Assembly (NCBI RefSeq): GCF_963678635.1
Contig: NC_087065.1
Location: 3,346,001-3,410,000 of the forward strand
Direction of reading: 5' to 3'
Source of the DNA: Symsagittifera roscoffensis
Taxonomy: Eukaryota; Xenacoelomorpha; Acoela; Convolutidae
Length of the DNA stretch: 64,000 bases
Positions 49,309 to 61,100 of the stretch are shown here, in pieces. Both the position numbers and the translations under genes were made by a program. The notes beneath the pieces are model-generated. The model searched no databases. It was not told the DNA's origin and saw only the letters and a list, made by a program, of their open reading frames with translations. Within the stretch, counting starts at the first letter, position 1; each line of letters opens with the position of its first letter.

Positions 49309-51928
49309 ATGGAGTCGCCTGTGATTTTGAACTCCAGAATAGCTGCAGTGGACACGTTCACAAATGACAAACTATCTTTATCTTCTATCACTCCATTCAG
49401 AGTTGCCTTAATTGACATTTTGTATCAGTACTTACAGACCCAGAAATCAGTCGATGTTCCTTATCTGGGTCTGAAATGGGAGCAGCGTGTCACTTTGTGC
49501 CTGAAGTTTCTTCATTGGATCATAGGTCCCGATATCACATATGACCAGTTAAAATTGGAGTTGAATGAAATCAAAGATGAATTTGGAACTTACATTTTTA
49601 TGGGAATTGGAGAGCGCTATAATGACTCTGAGTGCTTAGTCAATCTTTTCAAAAATGTCGACAAAATGTTAAGTGGTGAGAAATCAAGCAGGAGTTCAAA
49701 TATTGATGGTCAAAGTCCAGTTGGTCTTTTCTTGCGACGACACTCGTTGATGTTCAAAAACTTGACTTTCATGCAGGTTTCGAAACTGTGGAAGTGTTTT
49801 GAGAAATACTCGACACAAGATACTGAAGTACAAATCAAAGTTGAGGATTCTTTTGATGACATTCTGGTCAACAATGCGGTCGATATTTCCAATTTGAGCA
49901 TCCAAGATCGAACTAATAAGAATGATGTTAAAGATGAAATGGAATTAGGGCCAAGTAATTTCAATAGCAAGTTCCTATTCTCAAAAAAACAATCCGAGTT
50001 TTTCATATCGAAACAGATTTCGCTGTTGCTTCAAAAAGACAATTCAGCAATGCAATCGAAAGACCTTCAGAAAGTTATAAATCACTTGTTAACTAATAAT
50101 TCACAGCAAAGTGAAGTTTTGTACCTGCAGTATCTTAACTCTTTACGTGCAAGAGACTATACTGTATGTTTGAACTCTCTGATTCAATATTTTGACTCGA
50201 AATCAAATGCAATCGGCCAGAATGTTAATAATTTCGCCACTCAATCAAACGACGAAATAGCGAAAAGTTTTCGATTTGCAGCTTTGAATTTGGCGATTTT
50301 TCACGTTGAATTGGGTCATTGGGAGATAGGCGAAGCGGCGATTAAAGAAGCGGTCCGAATGGCACTAGAGGCCAATGACATGGTATGTCTGCAACATTCT
50401 CTAATGTGGATGGAAATTATAAAAGACGAACTGTCTGAGAAGTTAGAGTCGAATTCATTTTGCTCCTCGCTCAAAAATCACATTTCAAGTGTCTCGAGCG
50501 TGAGCGAAAACGCGGATATGACATTTCGATCTTGGGTTCAGAAAATGTTGCAGAATGGAGGAACGCCCATTAAGTTGATTAGGTATATAGATTCTAATGC
50601 AAGCGCCTACGTTGAATCTGTATTGGGCGAAAGTGCAACACCAGCTACCTGTAATACGAATACATGTAAGTTGTGAAATTATTTTAAAAAGACATAAGTT
50701 TAGAAACTGTTTTCAAAGATTTAAAACTGATGAACAGTTAGTAGTTATTTTGATAGTGTTTATTTTGCAACAGTAAGAGAAGAATTTGTAGCAATAATAA
50801 TTACCATCAGGTGGTTTCCGTACACAGAAAATTAAAATTGAAATTTTTGAGAACAAAATTCTGGAACATGCTTTCGTTTCAGTGACAGGAACGTCCCTGG
50901 CAACCCAATATGTATTGCAGGCACGTGCATGGAAAACGTATGGATTCTCCTACATGGCTTCTCTGTATTTCCAATTGGCTCTTTTCAGCAGCCAATCATA
51001 TTCGAGCTCAATCTCTGCGCCAATCAAATCGCAGCCCGAATCCGCATGTATCGCCATTACAGAAATGGCGGGAATCTTGAGAGATTTCGGATCATCGGCG
51101 AAATATAAAAAACTGATTGACTTTATTTCTAAAGAATGTGTGTATGACCTAAGCAGCTCAAAACACTGGAGAGCTGTCAGTGCTGAAGTTTCGTGCAAAG
51201 ATGCCGTTTTGAGAAATGATTCGAAATTACTGAAAGTCAGCTCAGCTGAGCTCAAAATGTATGCACCTCGTTTATCTGATGTGTACTATGCGAAGTACAA
51301 GTATGCATTGAGAAATTCGACCCAATCAGTTAAGTTGCTGTCTAGCGTTTTGAGCTCGAACGCTTATGCCGATGTTAAAATTTTAGCTCATTGTTCCTTG
51401 GCCGATATTTATTTCGGCTGCAAAGAGTTCTCACGTGCAATAAATTTCCATCTTTTACCAGCTTTAGAAATGAGTAATTCTTTATTTCTGAGAAAAACTG
51501 CAGCTGAAATTGAGGCTAGAATCGCTGTTTGCCATTTCATGTTAGGTGATTCCGATTTGTGTTTGAAAACCATGGAAAAGTTAACGAAGTCTGTTTTAAC
51601 TGAAAGTGATTTTTCGACCAGAATTCAAACGATGTGTTGGTTTTGTAAATGTTTAATGCGAGATTTCAACAGCAGAAAAGCAGGTTTAGACGGAAAAAAA
51701 TTGAAATCAAATTTAGAGTTCATCGGAAGAATAATTCGTGCGATAGAATACGAGTTCGGATCTGAAAATAAGGCGGAGACTGTTTTTTTGAGGAAAGAGG
51801 TGATTACATTGAAGACATTTTTGTGTCAGCTCATGGGAAGAAAACAGGAAAGTTTTGACCTCGCGAAACAGTTCAATTCACTCCACGAAGAGTGTAAATC
51901 CGACTGGCCTAAATTTATTCTGTCCTGA
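49309..51928 (+). CDS. ANAPC5: Anaphase-promoting complex subunit 5
   Basis: Two exons, 49309-50665 and 50883-51928, total 2403 nt (800 residues plus stop), joined by a 217-bp GT-AG intron. APC5 is a scaffold subunit of the APC/C ubiquitin ligase that drives mitotic exit; it has an N-terminal domain and TPR repeats and binds APC1 and APC4. Here residues ~25-45 (ITPFRVALIDILYQYLQ) match the APC5 N-terminus. The segment VLYLQYLNSLRARDYTVCLN and the following AALNLAIFHVELGHWEIGEA are the conserved APC5 TPR core. A Ser/Asn-rich loop lies at ~190-225. The length is near the animal norm (755 in human). AATAAA at 52175-52180 is a possible polyadenylation word. Confidence 0.93.
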
Positions 51929-52445
51929 AATATATATAATTTAAAAAAAAAACTAATTTGAAATAGATTGATTGACTTCTGAATTTTAAATTATTGTTAT
52001 TCATGAATCAAAGATGTGAATTGGCAGTAAAAGCTGAAAATCCATGTTCACGTATGAATGAATACTGCAAATTTTTTTCGAAAAAGGCAATCATCAAATT
52101 CTTATCTGGAATGGGTCCCTTGATTAAACTTAGAAACATCAAACATCTGTCTTTGTAAAAAGACTTGGCTACCTAATAAACAACAAATTCATCTAATTAA
52201 GTATGGAACGGCAAAACTTTCAATGGAAAGACGATGTTAAAATATACTTTCGATCGATTTAAGCGTAAAAGTTATGGTAAAATATCTTTAGTTAAGAGCC
52301 TGGCATGAAACATTTTGTTGCTCGGAAGTTTAGTTTCGCCCTTAAGAAATTATCTAGGGTCTGATGGGGGATTCGAACCGTTAACCTCATGATTGATAAA
52401 CAGAAACGCTATCCTCTTCGCTGCCGCTTACTGACTTGAGTTTTC
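51929..52445. other. Intergenic region ANAPC5-NOMO with tRNA-like sequence
   Basis: This 0.5-kb AT-rich region has no gene except a tRNA-like stretch on the minus strand at about 52355-52432: A-box-like AGCGAAGAGGATAGCG and B-box GGTTCGAATCC. The acceptor stem does not pair well and no tail was matched to the other SINEs, so it is either a pseudo-tRNA or a SINE head. Confidence 0.5.
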
Positions 52446-52447
52446 AG
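52446..52447 (+). promoter_or_regulatory. Splice acceptor directly before NOMO ATG
   Basis: TTGAGTTTTCAG is followed at once by the ATG at 52448, leaving no 5' UTR on the first coding exon. This is strong evidence that something is spliced onto this site. Confidence 0.6.
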
Positions 52448-55400
52448 ATGAGTGTTTTGAGTACCCCTGTTGATGAGCATCAGTGGCTGGTGGTGCTACT
52501 CTACTCTGTCCTGCTGTGTATAAGTGTGATCACATGTGACAACGGCGGTGCAGAGCAGAAGATCACGGGCTGCTCTGGATTTGTGAAAACACCCGCTGCA
52601 CTGTCTCAGTACAGACTCAAATACGACGCTATACAGGTAGGGGATTTAGTTTCACATAGTAAAAATCTGATTGGTGACTTCTTAGATAGCAAGTGTTAAA
52701 ATAGCACAAATCAATTTTTGTTCAAGAATGGATTTTTTTCAGCATTGCATGCATGGCACTCTGTAGTACGTTATTCGCGCGGGGGGGGGGGGTTCGAAAA
52801 TTACTTAGTTAGACATAGTTTTGAACAAAACGCATTTTTCATTGCAGGGGAGGCTGGTTCAAAACTATCAGGGGGTCCGGCAATTTTGATAATTGTTATG
52901 ACAAAATTGAGCCAAAAAATTTCTTGAACATTGAATTTGTCTCTGGGTTGGCTTAAGTTTTTTCTACTGTTTTCCACGGAAAATCAGGTGCCACAAATTA
53001 TTATCGAAAGAGTTGGAATGAGACATATTAAAGACCTTCAAATCGTTATTCGAACGACATTGGAAAAATTTCCAAAGGTTACCACAGTGATAAGAAAAAT
53101 GGGTTTGTTGAAAAGAAAAAAGAAAAAAAATTGGAAAACTCCTGGCTAATATGAAGCTATGTTTCCAGCTACTCTCAAACCAGTCCAATAAGCAAATTAT
53201 AAGCAAATTACAGCGCACTTTCAGGTTAACAGAAATCAGCAGTTGACACCGCTCTTTCATTCAAAAGTAAAGCTGTCGAAAGCAAATCATTTAATATATT
53301 TTTTGAAGTTTTCATTTGAAATTTTGTTCGAATAATTGTTAACAATTGCAAGATCAAGTGCATTGTAATCGGAAACTGAGAGTTTTTTCCCTTAAACGAC
53401 TTTTCTTACACATCTGTAAGAAATTGTAAAGTTGCGTTATTAATGAATCTTAGGAATTTTGAGTCATTTTCCTTCTTGATCTAGAGGTAACGCGGATGCT
53501 TTTGAACCCTAGGTCGGGTTTGAGCCCCAGCCGGACCATGATTTTTTTCTGTATGTATGAAAGCGGAAAAAAGTTCCGAGAGAAAAAGATTAGTCGGACG
53601 TCCGTTTGTCTGCTTCTCTTTGTCGGCTTAGTTGTAATATCGAGAACTTTTCTTGTGCTGACAGCGGTTGTCAGTGTAGATGCAAGTGTTTTTGGTTTAC
53701 TTCTTGAAATAGTGAAATTAATACCCCTTCGTTTGTATTTTCCTTGGTTTTCTAATTTCTTTTTTTTTCGCTTAAAAGCTTTTATTTGGCCGAAAATGTT
53801 TTTGTCCTGTTTTTATTGTCTTAAATGCCCATTTTTGTTTCGCTTCAAAGGCGAAAAATGATTATTATTTTAAAATTCAAGTAGTTTCTCTTGGCAAAAA
53901 GGTTCAATATTTATTAAAACTATGCAAATGCACCAATAAACCTTAGAAAGCAATAAAAACTCAAACTACTTATAACTAAGTGATCTTAAACATGCGGATC
54001 TAAGAATTTTTCGAGTCCGTTTTTAAAAAATGATTTGACCATGTCAAAGAAATATGGTTGATCAGATTGTTTTTCTGAACCAGAAGCCAAAAATTGTCCT
54101 TTTTTGTAGAAACTTTTTGGCTCAAAAATTTCTTCGGCGCTGTTTATGGCGAGAAATTTTCTTGTGCTGACAGCGGTTGTCAGTGTAGATGCAAGTGTTT
54201 ATGGTTTACTTCTTGAATTAATACCCCTTCGTTTGTATTTTCCTTGGTTTTCTAATTTCTTTTTTTTTCGCTTAAAAGCTTTTATTTGGCCGAAAATGTT
54301 TTTGTCTTGTTTTTATTGTCTTAAATACCCATTTTTGTGTCGCTTCAAAGGCGAAAAATGATTTGTATTTTAAAATTCAAGAAGTTTCTCTTGCAAGATT
54401 TCAAAGTTGTAAAACTTTAATTGCTCAATTTTTTTATGACCATTTCTTACAGTTTTTTGTTTTCGGCTTAATGGGCGTCTACTTACTTGTTGTCGGCTTA
54501 GTTGCCGCTCGGTAAATTTTATAATCTTATTTATTACTGCTAGTTATGTTTTTCGACTGTTTTTCTGCAATTATTTTAATTTTTCCCAAAAAAAAAAACA
54601 TTTTATCGATTTTATTTTTTTCCGTATCTTTTTTTACTAGCTTGCAAGGCTGCTTTGTATCGTAAGTGATGCTCTGCTACGCTTCTGTGCGAAACTTGAA
54701 ATGAAAACATCTGTGGAAAAAACTGAGTTTTGAAAATATTCTGGACAACTAGTTATTTCGGAATGATTTTTGCATGTCCTGATTGTTTCAGATCCACCTG
54801 GTGACAGCTGACGGAGCTGTGAAGGACAAGACAGAATGTGCACCCCACAATGGGTACTTCTTCGTACCCACGTTTGAACAGGTAACCAAAGCGGTTAAAG
54901 GGGATTTGACGCACGGGGGTGCAGTTAAAAGTAATTCGATGATGTTTGAGCCGACAATTTTATAAAACGAAGGTAATTTGTTGCCATAATTGATGGGCGC
55001 CAGTGTCAAACTGCATTTTATTTGTTGCCTATAGTCAATTTTAAATAAAGTTTTCAATGTTTGCTATGTTTTTTTTTCAATAAGTTAGAGTTTTGTTGAA
55101 TAATTTTTCTTTTGGTGAAGCCACAATACCCATTGAAGCGAAAAATAATTCATCAAAATAATCCAATGGGTATTGTGGCTGCACCTTACTTACGCACCCT
55201 TAAACATCCCTCAACCCAAATCTTCTAATACATTTAAGCCTTTTGATATCAACAAATAGGAATTGAAGTTGGGTGGCTAATAAGGTTTACTTGTGTTTCA
55301 GGGCGCATACAAGCTACGTGTTGTACCTCCTACAGGATGGCAGTTTGGTTAGTTTTAATTTTTGTTTTTGTCATGACGATAATTCACATGCACGGGACAA

Positions 55401-58121
55401 ACATTTCCCGTTTCCTTTTCGAAATTCCTTTTTGTTCCGACCGGTGGAAGTGGGGTGGAATTTTGTTTTCGGGTGTTTTTTCTTTTTTAACGCAAAATCA
55501 GGTATCAAAAATAATCAGAATGGGTCTAATGATATATCATTTATAAGCTCTTCAAGTCGTGACGCAAGCGACATTTATAATTTTCCTGAAATTGGTTTGG
55601 AATTTTGGATTTTTAGTTTTATTTTGGGCGGATAAGGCGAGTGAGCAGGCTCATAATAGGCTTATAAATAGTCTAATTCTTGTAATTGAAGTTAATATGT
55701 CTAAATTTAGTTATATTCTAGAATCAGTTTTCACAGTTCCTTTTATCGCACTCTTTTCTTTTTTTTTTCATTTTTCGAGAACTGTAGTTGAATTTACTTT
55801 TTTTACTAATACTATTGTATATGCTGAGTTCTAAATTTTCATTTAGATGCTCTAATCACACCATTAATACAAACCGAAAAAATTTGAAAAAGTAATAGAC
55901 TTTACATAGTTTTTTGTTATTGTGGTGGGCAACAACAACTGGCTATCCTGGTTTAAGTTTTAGTTAGAAATACTAAGGTGCTGTTCTATTTTTGAAGAGT
56001 GATTTTTGGCTAGTTTCTGTGTCTCAGGAAAAACTTTGATGGACATCGCAAATTTGCTACTTATAGGCGTGCCTTTTCTTTCCGATTTTTAAGCTCCAAA
56101 TCCCTCCTGAGAAAGTTTTCAGTATCAATCAATCACAAACGGAAGAACAGAAAATAGTTTCAAAGAGGATTCATCTGTTTTCGAGAATGTTATTGTTCCG
56201 ACTTTCGATACGAAAGTAACGGAATATTTGTGCTCGGGGTGGGTTTTTTTTTCTTCAGACAATCTTCGACTTTTTAAATAGCAATTTTTGACGGAATTTT
56301 TTTTTATCATTCGAAAGGTATTGTTGTCCTGAGCTTAAATTTGAAAAGATATTTTACCTGTGATCATTTTTCGTAAAGTTACGGGGGTTTAAAGATTGCC
56401 ATTTTCGCCAATTTGGGACAATTAACGCGCGATATATTTCTCGCTATTAACGCGTAAGCGGAGAGTTAATCCGTCTTAGAAATTGTTCCAAATTGGTTAA
56501 AAGAAGCTTATTTGCCTTAATTGGTTTGTTACAAGGAGCGAAATCTATCCTTTTGTACTTTAAATGGCGTTTGGGGGGATGATTTTCATAAAAAAATTCT
56601 TTAGGAAAAATTTTTTTCATTGTATTATATTTCGTATAATGTTTTTATGTTATTACTGCTGCTCCATAAACCTTCAAAAGCAGTCGGAACATTCAGGGCT
56701 TCGCCCTGATACGAGCAGTCTTGTCTATTTTGTGTTCGGTGCTAATCAGACATAAGTGTTTTCTCTGTAATCTTTTTTACGCTTGCGATTAGCTAGCGTT
56801 ATTAAATCGGAATATTAACTTGTTTAACAGACTCGCTTGGTATTTTGGTTCAGAATGAATTCAATTTTTTAAGCATCTGCACAACACTTAGTCTGAAGGC
56901 AACAGATACGCCTGGGACGGCCCATGTGTTTTTTTTCTAACGGGAAACGTTTCAAAAAAATTGTTGGCCTCTACTTGTCTGCTTATGTTTTGTCGGCTTA
57001 GCTGCCACATCTTGGATTTTTTTGCCGTATGCAGTTTTTTTTGCAGTTGATTTCTATGTTTTCATTTACTTCTGCAATTTGTAATACTACTAGCCTTGAC
57101 TTCAAATTTTTTCCTCTGTTTTTTTCGCTCACAAAATTTTTCGGCCTAAATGATTTCGTCATATATTTCATCGGCTTACTTTCCTCAAAGTTTTCCGCCA
57201 AGTGCATGAACGCCTCCGTATCTTCTGTTTAAATTTATTTTAGTGTATCAGAATTTTATAATAACACGCGATACTCTGCTAATAATTGTTCAATTTGAAA
57301 TTTGTCATTTTTTGTTCGTTGTTTTTTTTAAACTACGATTTCTTATTTTTTCAATTTTTCATTTCTTTTCTAATTAATTGGTTTACAAGACAAGATTACG
57401 GTAAAGATTGTATCGGGTTAGTCGCTTTATATTGCGTCGATTGATAACCGAAAAAGGTTTTATGCAGCAGGTTGGCGTTGAGTGGGGGATATGAAATTAT
57501 TTCGTCTCAACGAGTTTCTGCTCAAGCATTGTCGGATTTTTTGTTGTGAAAAGAATTTAGGGTCAAGTCGTCCAAATGGATGTCGTAAAATAATACCGAA
57601 GAGAATGGATGTCGTAAAATAATACCCCCCCCCCCACCCCACCAATCACCCGAACTCCGGCCCTGTCATAATTATTTGTTTTCCAGTTAATCAAAATGAG
57701 CGCATTTTTTGTACAATTTAATGAAATTGTAATTTTGTCTCGTTGTATATTCTTAGTAGGTACCATAAGGGTGAAATTTTTCAATTATAGACATATAAAT
57801 GACGTATCTGCTTAGAGCCCTCAGAGTACGAAGTTGCAGTAAGCAGTGACGGAAAAGGGAATACGTGTGAAGATGGGAAGGATTTCAACTTCATCTTGTC
57901 AGGGTTCACAGTACAGGGGCAGGTGAGGTCAACTTCATGTTGCTAATGATTCCGAAGTGTTGGTTTTGCATGGTTATAATCATATAATGGGGAGAGGTGG
58001 TGAAGTGGTTACGTCTCCGCCTCTCAATCGAACGGTCGGATATTCGATGCCCACCATGATCCGTGCTCGTTGCTTGATGGTGAGGCAACATTACCCAGCC
58101 CAGAAAAATAGCCAAAAGAAT

Positions 58122-58196
<75 letters not shown>

Positions 58197-61100
58197 TTTA
58201 CCAGGCTAACAACAGCGGTTCACCGTGGAGAGCTGAACAGCTCGTATGTTGGTCCTATCCCTCGTGGATGAATCGTCTCATTTTTACATGGAATGATGTT
58301 TAAATCTTAATTTGAAAATGTATTCAAAATGATCCTATCCAAGAGAATTGTTCCCGCGGTAACATTTATTATCTTGGCTTATTATCCGTCCTCTTACTGA
58401 ATTTGGCGGACTCGAACTTAATTTTTTTGCCAAAGAATGGTTGTGTAAAGTTATGCATTAAGAGCAAATGTTTCAGATTCTGACCAAAGGGACCAAATCG
58501 GGACCTTCGAATGTTGAAATAACGATGAGTAGCAGCAAGGATAAGTCAGCAAAAAGTGTCACAACGAAGTCGATGGCCGATGGAAAGTGAGTAGATTCTC
58601 ATTTTTGAGTCCTAGAATATCGTATGATGAAAAACTTTAAAAATATATTTTGGTGCCAGAGTTCACTGATTTAGAGCAAGTGGAACCCTGGTCATTTTTT
58701 TGTTTTCGAATTCAGACACCGGAATCGAAATATATTTTTGGGCGTTGCTTTTAGATTTTACCAAGTTAAATAGAAACCCGGCTCCATTTATTAAAATGTT
58801 TTCAGGCTGAAAGAAAGTATAGAAAAATTCTTAATGATGACACTTAAGTAAATTTACAAAGTGCCTTGGAGATTACCATTGGATCTTCAAATTCGTTTTC
58901 AGGTGTATCTCAGCGAAATAGTTTTTTAAAATCTAATTGAAGTGAGAACAATTTTAGGTTCAAGCTCAGTCCAGTGCTACCCGGAAGCTACCAACTCTCG
59001 GTGGAAGATAACAAAGATCTCCACCTGGAAAAAGCTTCTGTTCCATTAGAAGTCTCTAGTGACAATGTGGACAATGCGGGTCCCCTCTTGGTGCTAGGGT
59101 TCTCTGTCTCGGGGTCCGTGTCTTCTGAATCTGAACCTGTACTAGGAGTGAAGTTCCTCCTCTTTCCTCAACAGAAGGGCAAAAAGGTTCAATATTTATG
59201 ATAACATGGGTGCAAGTGCACCAATAAACTTTAGAAAGCAATAAAAACTCAAACTACTTATAACTAAGTGATCTTAAACATGCGGATCTAAGATTTTTGC
59301 GAGTCCGTTTTTAAAAAGTGATTTGACCATGTCAAAGAAATATGGTTGATCAGATTGTTTTTCTGAACAAGAAGCCAAAAATTGTCCTTTTTTGTAGAAA
59401 CTTTTTGGCTCAAAAATTTCTTCGGCGCTGTTTATGGCGAGAACTTTTCTTGTGCTGACACCGGTTGTCAGTGTAGATGCAAGTGTTTTTGGTTTACTTC
59501 TTGAATTAGTGAAATTAATACCCCTTCGTTGGCATTTTCCTTGGTTTTCGATTTTTTTTTCGCTTAAAAGCTTTTATTTGGCCGAAAATGTTTTTGTCCT
59601 GTTTTTATTGTCTTAAATGCCCATTTTTGTTTCGCTTCAAAGGCGAAAAATGATTATTATTTTAAAATTCAAGTAGTTTCTCTTGGCAAAAAGGTTCAAT
59701 ATTTATTAAAACTATGCAAATGCACCAATAAACCTTAGAAAGCAATAAAAACTCAAACTACTTATAACTAAGTGATCTTAAACATGCGGATCTAAGAATT
59801 TTTCGAGTCCGTTTTTAAAAAATGATTTGACCATGTCAAAGAAATATGGTTGCTCAGGTTGTTTTTCTGAACAAGAAGCTAAAAATTATCCTTTTTTTGT
59901 GTAGAAAGTTTTTGGCTCAAAAATTTCTTCGGCGCTGGTTATGGCAAAATTTGGATTTTTTGCCAACAGATTTGTAGTGTTGAACTGTATTACAGTCTGC
60001 CATAAACTGCGACTCCAAACTGACTGCGGCCGACGGGTTCAAAGGTGGACCGAAGGGGGAGCCAGAGTGCTTCGTCTCATCAGACTCAGAGGGCAAATTC
60101 AGATTCCCAGCTCTCACTCCGGGGCAATACGAGCTGGTATGTTTTAATTTCAATTTACTACAACTCTCAAAGATGTGAAGACTTTAATGATAACAGTGTT
60201 TCCCTGAAGACTTCTTTGACAGCTTTCAAAGTATCAAATGCGAATAATTGGTTGTCCACCATCTAAGTTAGTTTGAACGGAAATTGGAAAATGTATTTTT
60301 GAAACGGATGGCTAAAAAAAACGAAGTGATTTTCACATTTATAGGTGGTGATTTTTTTTCAGGAACAGTGTTTACGCTAGCGAGCACCTAGTGTTTTAGT
60401 ACGAACATGGTTTTTTTAACCTAACTCGCAAAAAAAGTGTTAAAAGTGTTCTAAAAAAAGTGTATTAAAAGTGTTCATTTGTGTGTCGTTTTGCTATAAT
60501 CACGATCTGTAGCATTGGAGCTTTCATAGCATCTCTTCTCGGCTTTATTTGTGGCCAGTGTTTGCGATGGACTAACAGTCCATATTTCAGTTTCCTTATT
60601 TCTAGGTCGCCGAATTTTTCTTACAAATGTGAGGCTTATTTTTGACTTTTTTTAATTGCACTTTTTAGAACTCTAGAGCTGCTGCTTTTGATGTGTTCTC
60701 GCTACAGCTTGTGAAGTGTGAAAATTTCGCTCTGTGTGAAAATTTGTTCATACTCAATATTGATTTTTCACTGTTTGACTTAAGATTTTTTAAGTTCTTT
60801 TTTTTTGTGAAAATGAAGGAAAACTCCACTATCGAACAGCTTAAGTGTAAATGTCACAAAAAAACGCGTTTGAAGTTTCAAAATACACTACGTTTTCTGA
60901 GTTTCCATTGGAATACAAAATTACGTCTTGATCCAGTTTTCTATTATTGGGACAAGCTTACGAAAAAAGTGCAACTCATTAACAGTATTTGGAATTCAAA
61001 TAGCTTCAATGAGGTAAATATATTCAACATCATAGATGCTTAATTTTGCATTGAAATTTTTGCGAGAGACTGTTATTTTTTATTAGTGAAAAAACGTAGT

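Noticed and set aside
52355-52432. Functional tRNA gene on the minus strand
   Set aside because: The internal promoter boxes are present but the acceptor and T stems do not pair well, so pseudo-tRNA or SINE head is more likely.
53496-53861. Coding exons in NOMO intron 1 (and 54146-54361, 59434-59616)
   Set aside because: The similar peptides arise from the 490-bp DNA repeat. NOMO exons read through correctly without them and no domain is present.
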